From Desulfovibrio sp. (lineage in GTDB: Bacteria > Desulfobacterota > Desulfovibrionia > Desulfovibrionales > Desulfovibrionaceae), in assembly GCA_031288535.1 (NCBI GenBank), contig JAITRF010000022.1, positions 1-59,206 of the forward strand: 59,206 nucleotides of DNA, read 5' to 3'. The notes beneath the pieces are model-generated. The model did not search any database. It was not told where the DNA came from and was given only the letters and a program-made list of their open reading frames with translations. The translations under genes and the position numbers were made by a program. This document shows positions 23,947-33,299 of this stretch, piece after piece. Each line of letters starts with the position of its first letter. Position 1 is the first letter of the stretch.

Positions 23947-25017
23947 TCACACCGAGGATTGCGCCCTGAGGGCCTCGCTTTGCGCGGCTGTGGCCAGGGC
24001 GTCTATAAATTCCTGAATTTCGCCCTGCATGACCTGCTCCAACTTGTAGAGGTTGAGGTTGACGCGGTGATCCGTGACCCTTCCCTGCGGGTAATTGTAG
24101 GTGCGGATGCGTTCGGAGCGGTCCCCGCTGCCGACCTGGGAACGGCGCTGCCGCGCCTGTTCCGCCTGCAGGCGGTCCTGTTCCGCCTGGAGCAGGCGGG
24201 AGCAGAGAATTTTCAAGGCCTTGGCCTTGTTTTTGTGTTGCGACTTCTCGTCCTGGCAGCAAACCACCAGGCCGCTCGGGACGTGGGTCACGCGCACCGC
24301 GGAATCCGTGGTGTTGACGCTTTGTCCTCCGGGTCCGGAGGAGCGGTAGACGTCAAAGCGCAGGTCTTCCGGCCTGAGTTCGACGTCCGCCTCTTCCGCC
24401 TCGGGCATGATGGCCACGGTGGCGGCGGAGGTATGGATGCGGCCCTGAGATTCCGTCACCGGCACGCGCTGCACCCGGTGCGCTCCGGATTCGCGTTTGA
24501 GGTGGCTGTAGGCCTTGTTCCCCCGGATCAGGGCGATGATTTCCTTGTAGCCCCCGGCCGCGGCATCGCTCGTCTGGATGATTTCGACCTTCCAGCCCCG
24601 GCTCTCGGCATAGCGGGCGTACATGCGGAACAGGTCCGCCGCGAACAGGGCGGCCTCCTCTCCTCCGGTTCCGGCGCGTATTTCCAGGATTATGTTCTTG
24701 TCGTCCAGCGGGTCCTTGGGCAGAAGCAGCAGGGTCAGCTCGCGCTCAATGGCCTCGGCTTCCCGGACCAGGGCCTTTATCTCGTCCCTGGCCATTTCCC
24801 GTATGCCGGAGTCCTCGTCCTGGAGCAGGCCGTTGTTTTCCGCAATCTGGGCTTTTACGCCCTTATAGCGACGGAAGCGGTCCACGACTTCCCGCAGGTC
24901 CGCGTGGACTTTGGTAAGTTTACGGTAACGCTCCTGGTCTGAAACGACGTCCGGCAGGGCGAGCTGGCGTTCCACGTCCTCGTATCTGCGTTCCAGGCTT
25001 TCCAGCTTGGCCAGCAT
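23947..25017 (-). CDS. prfA: Peptide chain release factor 1
   Basis: Recognises UAA/UAG stop codons and triggers peptide release. 356 residues with RF1 marks: EIRAGTGGEEAALFAADLFR, the GGQ tip SSGPGGQSVNTTDSAVR and the tail SERIRTYNYPQGRVTDHR. The ATG at 25017 (MLAKLESLERRYEDVE) shares one base with the stop of the DUF1385 gene; the longer upstream frame overlaps that gene and is rejected. Operon order rpmE-DUF1385-prfA-prmC. Confidence 0.96.
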   Translation of the reverse strand: MLAKLESLERRYEDVERQLALPDVVSDQERYRKLTKVHADLREVVDRFRRYKGVKAQIAENNGLLQDEDSGIREMARDEIKALVREAEAIERELTLLLLPKDPLDDKNIILEIRAGTGGEEAALFAADLFRMYARYAESRGWKVEIIQTSDAAAGGYKEIIALIRGNKAYSHLKRESGAHRVQRVPVTESQGRIHTSAATVAIMPEAEEADVELRPEDLRFDVYRSSGPGGQSVNTTDSAVRVTHVPSGLVVCCQDEKSQHKNKAKALKILCSRLLQAEQDRLQAEQARQRRSQVGSGDRSERIRTYNYPQGRVTDHRVNLNLYKLEQVMQGEIQEFIDALATAAQSEALRAQSSV

Positions 25018-26081
25018 CAGAGAGCCTCCGGGTCCGCCGTCTTTTCCCTGGCCGCGTAAAGGTCGCGGCGCGTGTAGGGGGCTGTGCTGACCCGCACCTC
25101 CGCATCTTCGCCCAAGGCTTCGCGCAGGGCGACCAGGGCGACTTCCAGCTGCCGGTAGTCCGGTTCGCGCGTGGTGAGAAGCTGGAGCGCAAGGCCGGGC
25201 GCGCGCATGACAAAGCCGAACAGGGGATTTTTGATCCGGGCCGCGGAGCGGATCGCCTCGTAGGCCAGGGCGCTTACGGGCAGCATCAGAAGGAGCTTGA
25301 GAAAGATGATCAGGGCGTGTTTGCGCAGGGCGGATTCCGGCGTCCAGAAATAGAGCAGGGCGGGCACGGTAAGGGCGTGCAGCAGGATGGAGATGCCCAG
25401 CACAAAAAGCAGAAAGGTCGTGCCGCAACGCGGATGCAGCCGGCTGTAGCCGGCGGCCGCCCCGGGCGTCAGCGGGTCTTCCCTGTTTTCATAGGCGGAG
25501 ATGCTCTTGTGCTCCGCCCCGTGGTACGCAAAGACCCTGGCGATGTCCGGAACAAGGGAGATGACGGCTATGTAGCCGAGGAACATGGCGAATTTCAGCG
25601 CCCCGTCCCAAAGATGAAAGGACAGTCCGTCCATGTCCCCGGAGATGGACAAAAAATTCAGTCCGACGGTCAGAAGGTGCGGCACGACCACGAAAATGAG
25701 CAGGGCCAGGCCGATTGCCGCAAGCAGGGTGAGCGCCAGATGCCAGCCCTTGATCTCCTGGCCTTCGGCCTCGGCCGCGATCGCGGCGGAGAGATTGAGG
25801 GCCTTTACGCCGTTCACCAGGGTGTCCACCAGCACCGGAAAACCGCGCAACCAGCGCCGTTCGGTCAGGCCCGGCCCGAAACAGGACTTCCAGGGGCCGA
25901 CCAGGGCGATGATTTCTCCGTCCGCTTTGCGGACGGCTACGGAGAGGGACGGGCCGTTGCGCATCATGACCCCCTCCATGACCGCCTGCCCGCCGACGGC
26001 CAGACTTTCATCGGCGCGACAGGCGCAGGCCGCGCAAAGAGACGAAAAAAGCCGGAGGTGGGAAAAAGCGCGCAACGGCAA
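25017..26081 (-). CDS. DUF1385 (YqhQ-like) membrane protein
   Basis: About 354 residues with the DUF1385 hallmarks VGGQAVMEGVMMRN, YHGAEHKSISAYEN and LHPRCGTTFLLF, and four or so hydrophobic helices between about 95 and 290. The molecular function of the family is unknown; it is commonly found between rpmE and prfA. The start is uncertain: no in-frame ATG lies before GGQAVMEG, and TTG codons at 26081 or 26075 are the best candidates, 8-14 nt after the rpmE stop. It overlaps the prfA start by one base. Confidence 0.8.
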   Translation of the reverse strand: MPLRAFSHLRLFSSLCAACACRADESLAVGGQAVMEGVMMRNGPSLSVAVRKADGEIIALVGPWKSCFGPGLTERRWLRGFPVLVDTLVNGVKALNLSAAIAAEAEGQEIKGWHLALTLLAAIGLALLIFVVVPHLLTVGLNFLSISGDMDGLSFHLWDGALKFAMFLGYIAVISLVPDIARVFAYHGAEHKSISAYENREDPLTPGAAAGYSRLHPRCGTTFLLFVLGISILLHALTVPALLYFWTPESALRKHALIIFLKLLLMLPVSALAYEAIRSAARIKNPLFGFVMRAPGLALQLLTTREPDYRQLEVALVALREALGEDAEVRVSTAPYTRRDLYAAREKTADPEAL

Positions 26082-26089
26082 TCCCGGAT

Positions 26090-26299
26090 TTATTTTTGCG
26101 CGCCCGCGTATTTTTTGCGGAAACGGTCGATGCGTCCGGCCGTGTCCACAAAACGCTGCTTTCCGGTATAGAAGGGATGGCAGTGCGAACATATTTCCAT
26201 GTGCACCTGCTCGCCTTTGGTGGACAGGGCCTCGATCTCGTGGCCGCAGGCGCAGCTTATCTTTGCCATGTACAGTCTGGGGTGGATGTCCTTTTTCAT
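26090..26299 (-). CDS. rpmE: 50S ribosomal protein L31, zinc type
   Basis: 69 residues: [10 protein letters not shown] start, CACGHE and [20 protein letters not shown]. The Cys pairs are those of the zinc-containing form of L31, used when zinc is plentiful. It is the first gene of the rpmE-DUF1385-prfA-prmC group. The MITE-like element lies 85 bp upstream. Confidence 0.95.
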   Translation of the reverse strand: MKKDIHPRLYMAKISCACGHEIEALSTKGEQVHMEICSHCHPFYTGKQRFVDTAGRIDRFRKKYAGAQK

Positions 26300-26383
26300 T
26301 ATTCTTGTCCTTTGCGGTTTTCGGCTGAATTAGGATATATAACTCTCCGTCCCGGGTTTGACAAGGGAAATTTGCTGGAGAGA

Positions 26384-26549
26384 CAGGGCTGACGCATCTT
26401 ATTGCGTCAGCCCTGCGGCGATGCGCAAGCATCGTCCGAAGCCGCAGGCTTCGTAAGGAGCAAAGCGGCTTTGCCGCCACCGCGAATCTCAAAGATATAT
26501 CATAATATTTTGAATTAACAATATAAAAATTTTAGATGCGTCAGCCCTG
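26384..26549. mobile_element. MITE-like element, copy 1, with 9-bp target duplication
   Basis: 166 bp bounded by perfect 16-bp terminal inverted repeats (CAGGGCTGACGCATCT). It is flanked by direct repeats CTGGAGAGA at 26375-26383 and 26550-26558. The left terminus repeats itself inside the element so that it can fold as a 13-bp hairpin (CAGGGCTGACGCA / TGCGTCAGCCCTG). No coding capacity. It is about 90% identical, in opposite orientation, to 37893-38056. The insertion lies at the 3' end of the metallo-hydrolase gene and supplies its stop codon. Confidence 0.85.
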
Positions 26550-27533
26550 CTGGAGAGAGAAAAGCACAAGGTCTTTTTTTTCCTCCCGGACGGCCTCCCC
26601 GAGTGTTCTCAGGTGATCCAGATGGGCCAGGGCCTCGTTGATTGCGAACCATTTTTGCGGCGAAGGAAAGTCCTTCCAGGATATTCCCCGCATGGACCAG
26701 GTCATTTCCCGCGCGACCGCCGCCGCCGTCATCTCCCCGCCCGCCCGGAGGACGCTTCGGACTTCGGCCAGGCGGCGGGCGTGATGCGCGCGCAATTCGC
26801 CGATGCGTTTTTTCGTGTCGCGGACAAGGCTTCTGTGTCCCGGCAGGGTAAGGGAGACGCTGAGTTTTTCCACTTTGCCCAGGCTTTCCAGATAGGTTCC
26901 CAAGGAATCGCGCATAGTCCGCCAGCGCGGGATGTTGGGCGTGATGTCCCCCAGGATGAGGTCCCCGGAAAACAGTATCCCGCGTTCGGCTTCATACAGG
27001 ACGAGGTGATCCGGGGTGTGTCCCGGAGTGGAAAGGACCTTGAGCGGGTTTTGTCCGTAGCGCAGGACGTCTCCCTCGCCCACCACGGTGAAATCCGTTT
27101 TGCCCGAGGGGCCGTAGCGCACGCCCGGGTGGCTCGTCTGAAGGTCCTGGAGCAGGGCGGGATCGCAGCCGTGCCGGGCCATCTCGTTCAGCAGATCCAT
27201 CCAGTACGCAGGCCCGTCGGTCAGTTTGTTGATGGTTGCTCCGTCCCATGCGCTCGCGTAGGCGATCGTCCCCGGCGCGGCGGCCAGATCCGCCGCCAGA
27301 CCGCTGTGGTCGGCGTGCAGGTGGGTGACGAAGACGTCGAATTCCCCCGGCCGCGCCCCAAGCTGCTCCAGGGCGGGGAAAAGGGCTTCCCTGCATTCCT
27401 GCCGGTTGAAGCCCGTGTCCACAAGCAGATGCCGCCTTTCGCCGCGGATCAGGTAGGCATTCAGGGATTTCAGAGGGTTGTCCGGCAGGGGTAGAACTAT
27501 CCGGTATATGCCTTGCGCCGCTTCTTCAAACAT
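26541..27533 (-). CDS. Metallo-beta-lactamase-fold hydrolase
   Basis: 330 residues with the di-zinc motif THLHADHSG (about 85-93), a later STPGHTPDHLV and FSGDLILG, the set expected of a glyoxalase-II-like hydrolase, plus a C-terminal winged-helix-like extension (EVRSVLRAGGEMTAAAVA). Substrate unknown. The start at 27533 (MFEEAAQGIYRIVLPLP) fits the family; the ribosome site is weak. The last two codons and the stop lie at or inside the MITE: removing element and one duplication lets the frame run about 12 codons further, so the C-terminus has been shortened by the insertion. Confidence 0.82.
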   Translation of the reverse strand: MFEEAAQGIYRIVLPLPDNPLKSLNAYLIRGERRHLLVDTGFNRQECREALFPALEQLGARPGEFDVFVTHLHADHSGLAADLAAAPGTIAYASAWDGATINKLTDGPAYWMDLLNEMARHGCDPALLQDLQTSHPGVRYGPSGKTDFTVVGEGDVLRYGQNPLKVLSTPGHTPDHLVLYEAERGILFSGDLILGDITPNIPRWRTMRDSLGTYLESLGKVEKLSVSLTLPGHRSLVRDTKKRIGELRAHHARRLAEVRSVLRAGGEMTAAAVAREMTWSMRGISWKDFPSPQKWFAINEALAHLDHLRTLGEAVREEKKDLVLFSLQQG

Positions 27534-27917
27534 AAGATGCCCGTCCCTTATCTCCTTGCCGCACAAAAAAGCGCGCCCGGCATTGTCCGGGGTACCGCGA
27601 AGAGCAAGCGCAACATAACCCGATCCCGGTTGAAAAAAAAGAAAATTTTCCGTCCCGTCGATTCCGTGAGTGGAACTCCGCGCAATACTTATTATTTAAA
27701 TCCGGATAAACGCTTCAATTTTATCCGGAATCGGAATTGCGCCTGCCGGGGCAGGCGCCGGAACCGTCCGCTCCATACGAAACCAGCGGTTCCGTATGGA
27801 GCTGGCGGGCTATACCGGCACTCGGGCGGCAATCTCAAGCGTAAACTGCCCGGCCGGGATCGGAATGAACCTTACCGGCGCTTGCGCAAAGCGCGGGCGC
27901 GTGCCATAAAGCGGGGT
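27534..27917. repeat. Divergent gap with hairpins and repeat fragments
   Basis: No gene is seen. GCTCCATACG..CGTATGGAGC (about 27769-27803) forms a hairpin, and about 27828-27850 carries a family B fragment (GGCAATCTCAAGCGTAAAC). An open frame that runs through this gap into the transporter gene is read-through, not an N-terminal extension. Confidence 0.45.
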
Positions 27918-29330
27918 ATGCAAAAAAGCCTCTCCGGCGGCAAAAATCCGCGCATCCTGCTCTGGATCATCAGCATCGCCTTTTTCATGCAGATGCTGGA
28001 CGGGAGCATCCTGAACACGGCCCTGCCCGCCATGGCCGCCGCCCTGCGGACCGACCCCCTGCGCATGCACTCCGTGGTGATCGCCTATATGCTGACTACG
28101 GCGGTCGTTATTCCGGCCTCGGGCTTTATCGCCGACCGGTTCGGCATCCGCCGGGTTTTTTTGTTCTCGGTCCTGGTGTTCACCGCCGGGTCGGCGGCCT
28201 GCGCCGCCTCCTCGAGTCTGGGCGCGCTGGTGGCGGCGCGCGTGGCCCAGGGCATCGGCGGTGCGCTTATGGTGCCCGTGGGCAGACTCGCGGTGTTGCG
28301 CGCCTTTCCCCGTTCCGAACTGGCCGAGGCGCTGAGTTTCGTGACCCTGCCCGGACTGCTCGGCCCGCTCCTGGGTCCGCTTCTGGGCGGTCTGCTGGTT
28401 TCCTGGGCCTCCTGGGAATGGATCTTTCTCATCAACATTCCCGTGGGTCTTCTCGGGTTCTTCCTGGCCCTGCGCCACATGCCGGCGCAGGCGGCGGAAA
28501 ACGTCTCCGATCCGTTCGACTACGCCGGGTTCCTGCTGCTCGCCTTTTTCATGGTAAGCATGAGCGTTTCCGCCGAGGGCTTCGGCGAACACGGGCTTTT
28601 GCCCGGCGGATTTCTGGCCCCCGGCGTCGTGAGCCTGCTTTGTCTTGCGGCCTATGTCTTCTATTGCCGGAGGGCGGCGGCTCCTCTGATCAGTCCTGGT
28701 CTCTTCGACATAGCCAATTTCCGCATCGGGATACTGGGCAACATTTTCGCCCGCCTGGGTTTCGGGGCCATGCCCTTTCTGGTTCCCCTGCTCTTGCAGG
28801 TGGGACTCGGCTATTCGCCGCTCGCCGCCGGTCTGGCCATGCTCCCCATCAGCTTTGGCGCCATAGCGGCCAAGGCGGTGATCAGCGGGCTTATCGGACG
28901 CCTGGGCTTCCGCGTTGTGCTGACGGCCAACACCGCGCTTCTGGGCGCGGCGCTGGCCGCCCATTCCCTGCTCGGCCTTTCCGCGCCCATGCCTTTCATG
29001 GTCCTGCTCTTTATCGTCGCCGGGGCGGCCAGTTCCATGCAGTTCACCAGCATGAACAGCATCACCCTGATCGACTTGCCCGATGACCGGGCCGGTGCGG
29101 GCAACAGCCTGCTCTCGGCGGTGATGCAGCTTGCCATGAGCATGGGGGTGGCGGTGGCCGCCGCTGTTTTGGATGTCTTCAAAAATGCGACGGGAGAAGT
29201 CCTTTCGGCTTTCCAGCACACCTTCTTCCTGCTCGGCCTGTTCACCGCGTTTACCGCCCTGATCTTTTTAAGGGTGCGCGACACCTCCGGCTACGTCGAT
29301 CCCGCCCATACCCTGGACAGGGAACGCTAA
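27918..29330 (+). CDS. MdtD/EmrB-like MFS drug efflux transporter (DHA2)
   Basis: 470 residues with about 14 hydrophobic helices. Family marks: FFMQMLDGSILNTALPAMA in helix 1 (motif D1), SGFIADRFGIRRVF (motif A), RVAQGIGGALMVPVGRLAV, and LLGPLLGPLLGGLLVSWASW (motif C of exporters) followed by FLINIPVG. The match to E. coli MdtD is clear in length and motifs. Proton-driven export of drugs or metabolites is expected; the substrate is unknown. ATG at 27918 (MQKSLSGG) with only a weak purine-rich site. It stands alone. Confidence 0.88.
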   Translation: MQKSLSGGKNPRILLWIISIAFFMQMLDGSILNTALPAMAAALRTDPLRMHSVVIAYMLTTAVVIPASGFIADRFGIRRVFLFSVLVFTAGSAACAASSSLGALVAARVAQGIGGALMVPVGRLAVLRAFPRSELAEALSFVTLPGLLGPLLGPLLGGLLVSWASWEWIFLINIPVGLLGFFLALRHMPAQAAENVSDPFDYAGFLLLAFFMVSMSVSAEGFGEHGLLPGGFLAPGVVSLLCLAAYVFYCRRAAAPLISPGLFDIANFRIGILGNIFARLGFGAMPFLVPLLLQVGLGYSPLAAGLAMLPISFGAIAAKAVISGLIGRLGFRVVLTANTALLGAALAAHSLLGLSAPMPFMVLLFIVAGAASSMQFTSMNSITLIDLPDDRAGAGNSLLSAVMQLAMSMGVAVAAAVLDVFKNATGEVLSAFQHTFFLLGLFTAFTALIFLRVRDTSGYVDPAHTLDRER

Positions 29331-29341
29331 CGCCACACCTA

Positions 29342-29465
29342 AAAGCATTTTACGCTTGAAACGCTTGCCTGACGACGGACGGAACCCGCCTGCAAGCATT
29401 TCGCGGCAAGGATTTGCGAACAAATCCTCGCAGAGCGGTCCAATTTTTCAAAGTTGAACTGCTCT
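29342..29465. repeat. Family A repeat, full 124-bp unit (reversed)
   Basis: Begins AAAGCATTTTACGCTTGAAA and ends TTTCAAAGTTGAACTGCTCT, with the dyads of the family between. It fills the convergent gap between the MFS and MATE genes. Confidence 0.8.
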
Positions 29466-29489
29466 GGCGCAGCTCTTTGGGGACGCGCC

Positions 29490-30872
29490 TCAGATCATGC
29501 GAATGCTTTGCCATTTTCCGCGCAGAAAGCGCCAGCGGGCGGCCAGAGCGAGCGCCATCACGTAAGCCGTGAAGACGATCCACAGGGAATGCAGGGAGGC
29601 CAGGCCAAGTGCCTTCAGCAGGGAGATCGGCAGGATCAGGCAGAAGAAGGCCGCGAAACAGAGGATCAGCAGAACCGCCAGGGTGTCCCCCGCCCCCTTT
29701 AAAGACCCCATATAGACTATGTTGCAGGAATCCACCAGGGAATAGGCGGCCACATAGTAGAGCAGCACTATCCCGGTTTCCCGGATATCGGCGTAAGCCG
29801 TCCCGTCGCCCGCCGTCCGGAAAACATCCATGAGCGCATCGCCGAACAGAACGCAGCAGGCCGCCACCGGCAGCATGTAGGACAGGGAAAGGCGCATGGC
29901 GTTTCTCGCGACGAGAAACGCGTCTTTGGCCCTTCCCTTCCCCATGGCGTTGCCCGTCAGCGTGGCCACGGCCGAACTCAGTCCCATCATGGGCAGGAAG
30001 ATCAGCAGGTTGATGGAAACGGCGATGTTGCTCGCCGCAAGCTCGGCCAGACCCAGTTTCCCGAGTTCCATGATAAACCAGGTAAAGGCCAGGATGTCCA
30101 CAAGCAGGTTCACTCCGCTCGGAGCGCCGAAGCGCAGCAGACGCGCGAACATGTCCCTGTCCGGCTTCCAGTTGCCGAGGATGTCGCGGCTATGGGAGGA
30201 TTTCAGGATCAAAACGGCGAAGATCAAAGAACTCAAGGCCCAGCCGGCGACTGTGGCCAAGGCCGCGCCCCGGATGCCCAGTTCGGGGAAAAAGGCCCAG
30301 CCGAAGATCAGGGCGTAGTTCAAGGGAATGTTCAGCAGCGCCCCGGCGAAGTTGACCAGCGGCACCGGCCTCGTCGTTCCCAGGCCGATAAAAAAGCCGC
30401 CCAGCGTGGAATTGAGGAGGAAAAAGACCCCGCCCAGATTCAGGATGGAAAAATAGGCTTCCTCTTCCGCCGCTACTTCCGGGCCGTGCCCCATCCAGGA
30501 AAAAAGCGCCCCGGCCCCGAGGCAGGAGAAGGCCAAAACCAGGGCGCCGGCAAGGGCAAGCCAGATGCCCTGCCAAAGGGCGCAGCTAATTCGCTCCGGC
30601 CGCCCGGCCCCGGCATATTGGGCGATCAGGGTGGAAACATAGCCGCACAGGCCGGACAAGGCGAACTGCAAGACCATGGAGGCCGTTCCGGCGGGCAGGG
30701 CGGCGGCTATGGCGGTTACGGAATAACGGCTGAGAAAAAGCCTGTCCGTAAACTCCATCAAGGTGGTGGAGCACATGCCGGCCACCAGAGGCAGACCGAT
30801 CCGGAGAATGGCGCGGTAGCCCTGCGGAGAGGCCGGGCGCTCACGCAAAAAATGAAAAATAAAATTACGCAT
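29490..30872 (-). CDS. MATE-family multidrug/cation antiporter
   Basis: 460 residues with 12 hydrophobic helices in two similar halves (helix 1 ILRIGLPLVAGMCSTTLMEF and its counterpart LLRFGAPSGVNLLVDILAF, then GLSSAVATLTGNAMGKG). MATE proteins export cationic compounds in exchange for Na+ or H+. The ATG at 30872 (MRNFIFHFLRERP) is preferred because the family begins shortly before this helix; an earlier in-frame ATG at 30956 would add 28 atypical residues and cannot be ruled out. It is divergent from nfnA. Confidence 0.87.
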   Translation of the reverse strand: MRNFIFHFLRERPASPQGYRAILRIGLPLVAGMCSTTLMEFTDRLFLSRYSVTAIAAALPAGTASMVLQFALSGLCGYVSTLIAQYAGAGRPERISCALWQGIWLALAGALVLAFSCLGAGALFSWMGHGPEVAAEEEAYFSILNLGGVFFLLNSTLGGFFIGLGTTRPVPLVNFAGALLNIPLNYALIFGWAFFPELGIRGAALATVAGWALSSLIFAVLILKSSHSRDILGNWKPDRDMFARLLRFGAPSGVNLLVDILAFTWFIMELGKLGLAELAASNIAVSINLLIFLPMMGLSSAVATLTGNAMGKGRAKDAFLVARNAMRLSLSYMLPVAACCVLFGDALMDVFRTAGDGTAYADIRETGIVLLYYVAAYSLVDSCNIVYMGSLKGAGDTLAVLLILCFAAFFCLILPISLLKALGLASLHSLWIVFTAYVMALALAARWRFLRGKWQSIRMI

Positions 30873-31062
30873 CTGCCGATCATACAGCCTGGAGGAGTTG
30901 CGGGCAACAATGCCCGGTTCGAAAAAAAACACTCTCGTGCCGGAAAAAACTAGCATTTAAAAATAAAATTTCCGATAATATCCGTGCGGGCGCATGGGAA
31001 TCCGCAGAACACGCGTCAGGCTCAAGCGTAAAATGTTCAACCGGCAAGTCCGAAGGGGTGCC

Positions 31063-31908
31063 ATGCCGACCAAGATTATCCGCAAAGAGGAACTCATACC
31101 GGGGCGCACCAGCCTCATGCTGCTTGACGCCCCGCATGTGGCCGCCGCGGCCAGACCCGGAAATTTCGTAATGCTGCGCGTCCACGAAAAAGGAGAGCGC
31201 TTCCCTCTGACCATTGCCGATGCGGACCCGGCGGCCGGCGTCATCAGCATAGTCTTTCTGGTCATGGGCAAGAGCACGGACGCCCTCAACCGGCTGCGGG
31301 CCGGAGACAGCATAGCCGATGTCTGCGGGCCTCTGGGCAGGGCCACGCATATTGAAAAAACAGGCACGGTCATCTGTACCGGCGGCGGCACCGGCATAGC
31401 CGCCATGCACCATATCGCCAAGGGGCACCACCGGGCGGGCAACCATGTGGTGGCGGCCATTGGCGCGCGCAGTGAAAATCTGCTCCTCTTCCGCAAGGAA
31501 CTGGAATCTTTCTGTCCTGAAGTCCTGATTTCAACGGACGACGGCAGCGTCGGGCGCAAGGGTCTGGTCACGGAACTGCTCAAGGATCGCCTGAGCGGCG
31601 ATTCCTCCGTCCGGGAAGTGGTGGCTGTGGGACCGGTGCCCATGATGAAAGCCGTGGTCGCGACCGTCAAACCCTTCAAAACCCCGGTCACGGTGAGTCT
31701 GAACGCCATGATGGTGGACGGGATGGGTATGTGCGGGGCCTGCCGGGTCAGCCTGGACGGAGAAACCCGGTTCACCTGCGTGGACGGGCCGGAGTTTGAC
31801 GGGAACCTGGTGGATTTTGACGAACTCCAGCAACGTCTCGCGGCTTTCAAAAGCCAGGAAAAAATTTCCCACGACCTTTATCGTGAACAGTGCGGGTGTG
31901 CGGTATGA
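31063..31908 (+). CDS. nfnA: NfnA: FAD/[2Fe-2S] subunit of NADH-dependent ferredoxin:NADP+ oxidoreductase
   Basis: 281 residues of the ferredoxin-NADP reductase-like family: RPGNFVMLRVHEKGERFPLT (FAD binding), ICTGGGTGIAAMHHIAKGH (NAD(P) site) and a C-terminal iron-sulfur ligand set MCGACRVSLDGETRFTCVDG. This architecture is the small subunit of the electron-bifurcating NfnAB complex (also called sulfide dehydrogenase beta). With NfnB it couples NADH and reduced ferredoxin oxidation to NADPH formation in the cytoplasm. The ATG at 31063 has AAGGGG; earlier codons lie in repeat sequence. It overlaps nfnB by 4 nt. Confidence 0.9.
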   Translation: MPTKIIRKEELIPGRTSLMLLDAPHVAAAARPGNFVMLRVHEKGERFPLTIADADPAAGVISIVFLVMGKSTDALNRLRAGDSIADVCGPLGRATHIEKTGTVICTGGGTGIAAMHHIAKGHHRAGNHVVAAIGARSENLLLFRKELESFCPEVLISTDDGSVGRKGLVTELLKDRLSGDSSVREVVAVGPVPMMKAVVATVKPFKTPVTVSLNAMMVDGMGMCGACRVSLDGETRFTCVDGPEFDGNLVDFDELQQRLAAFKSQEKISHDLYREQCGCAV

Positions 31909-33299
31909 GCGCAAAAGAGATTAAAACGCGCGTGCCCATGCGTTGTCAGGACGCCGGGTTGCGCACAGGCAACTTTGAAGAAGTGGCTTTGGGCTATAAC
32001 GAAGAAGAAGCCCGGTTCGAAGCGGGACGCTGTCTGCAGTGTAAAAAACCGCTCTGCGTCGCCGGATGTCCGGTGGAAGTGCCCATACCGGAATTCATCG
32101 GGGCCGTCGCCAGGGGAGACCCGGAAACGGCGTACAGGATCATAGCGTCCACCAACAGTCTTCCGGCAATCTGCGGGCGGGTCTGTCCCCAGGAAAACCA
32201 GTGTGAAGGCCGCTGCATCCTGAACGCGAAAAAGAATCCCCTGGCCATAGGCCGCCTGGAGCGCTATGCGGCCGACCTTTTTCTGGCCCGCGAGGGCGGA
32301 AGGGAGAAGCGCCCGCCCGCCCCCGACGCCCCGGCCGTGGCCTGCATCGGCGGAGGTCCCGCCTCCATTACCGCGGCCGGATATCTGGCCGCCAGGGGCG
32401 CGAAGGTGACGGTCTTCGAGGCCTTGCACGAAATGGGCGGAGTGCTGGTCTACGGCATCCCGGAATTTCGGCTGCCCAAGCGGGCCGTGGTGCAAAAGGA
32501 ACTGTCCGCGCTTGCCGACCTGGGGGTGGAATTTCGCCTCAACTGGGTCGCGGGCAAGACCGTCAGCCTCAAATCTCTTTTCGAACAGGGCTATAAGGCC
32601 GTATTTGTGGGCATCGGCGCCGGGCTGCCGAAGTTTTTCGGCATACCGGGAGAAAATCTGATCGGCGTGCTGTCCGCAAACGAATACCTGACGCGCCTGA
32701 ACCTCGGCCGGGCCTACGATTTTCCGAACCACGACACCCCGGTTTACGCGGGCCGCAAGGTTACGGTCTACGGAGCGGGCAACGTGGCCATGGACGCGGC
32801 TCGTTGCGCCCTGCGCATGGGCGCTCAGAGCGTGCGCATAGTCTACCGCCGCACCAAAGCCGAAATGCCCGCGCGGGCCGAGGAACTGGAACATGCGGTG
32901 GAAGAAGGCGTCATCCTGGAGGAACTGGCCGCTCCGGTATCTTTCAAGGGGAACGAACAGGGCTGTCTGGTCTCCGTCACGCTTCAGGAAATGGAACTCG
33001 GAGAACCGGACGCCTCCGGACGGCGCAGCCCCGTGCCCAAAGCCGGGAGCCTGCGCGACCTGGAGACTGACTTGGCCATCGTCGCCCTCGGTACGGAGGC
33101 CAACCGCATTCTTCTGGAGGAGACGCCTGAAATCAAGCTGAACAGGCGCGGTTACATAGAGGTGGACGAACGTTACGAAACATCGGTTCCGGGTGTTTTC
33201 GCGGGCGGAGACATAGTGACCGGCGCGGCCACGGTGATCATGGCCATGGGGGCCGGACGCTCGGCCGCGAAACAGATCGCCGGAAACCTCGGACTGTAA
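31905..33299 (+). CDS. nfnB: NfnB: large subunit, GltD-like flavoprotein
   Basis: 464 residues resembling the glutamate synthase small subunit: an N-terminal iron-sulfur region (EAGRCLQCKKPLCVAGCPV, then CGRVCPQENQCEGRCI), a first dinucleotide fold ACIGGGPASITAAGYLAARG, a second VTVYGAGNVAMDAARCALRM, and the FAD C-terminus FAGGDIVTGAATVIMAMGAG. In a cluster with nfnA it is NfnB (annotated elsewhere as sulfide dehydrogenase alpha or GltA). ATGA overlap with nfnA gives coupled translation. No gltB large subunit is nearby, arguing against glutamate synthase. Confidence 0.9.
   Translation: MSAKEIKTRVPMRCQDAGLRTGNFEEVALGYNEEEARFEAGRCLQCKKPLCVAGCPVEVPIPEFIGAVARGDPETAYRIIASTNSLPAICGRVCPQENQCEGRCILNAKKNPLAIGRLERYAADLFLAREGGREKRPPAPDAPAVACIGGGPASITAAGYLAARGAKVTVFEALHEMGGVLVYGIPEFRLPKRAVVQKELSALADLGVEFRLNWVAGKTVSLKSLFEQGYKAVFVGIGAGLPKFFGIPGENLIGVLSANEYLTRLNLGRAYDFPNHDTPVYAGRKVTVYGAGNVAMDAARCALRMGAQSVRIVYRRTKAEMPARAEELEHAVEEGVILEELAAPVSFKGNEQGCLVSVTLQEMELGEPDASGRRSPVPKAGSLRDLETDLAIVALGTEANRILLEETPEIKLNRRGYIEVDERYETSVPGVFAGGDIVTGAATVIMAMGAGRSAAKQIAGNLGL

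Noticed and set aside
27513..27917. N-terminal extension of the MFS transporter
   Set aside because: It reads through intergenic hairpins and a repeat fragment; the membrane protein begins naturally at 27918.
30192..30953. Long plus-strand frame opposite the MATE gene (and similar long opposite-strand frames over kdsD, valS, alaS, ggt and purH)
   Set aside because: They mirror high-GC third positions of real genes, are rich in Arg/Gly/Gln/His and match no family.
31905..33299. Glutamate synthase small subunit (gltD) assignment
   Set aside because: No gltB-type large subunit is nearby and the 4-nt overlap with nfnA fits NfnAB.
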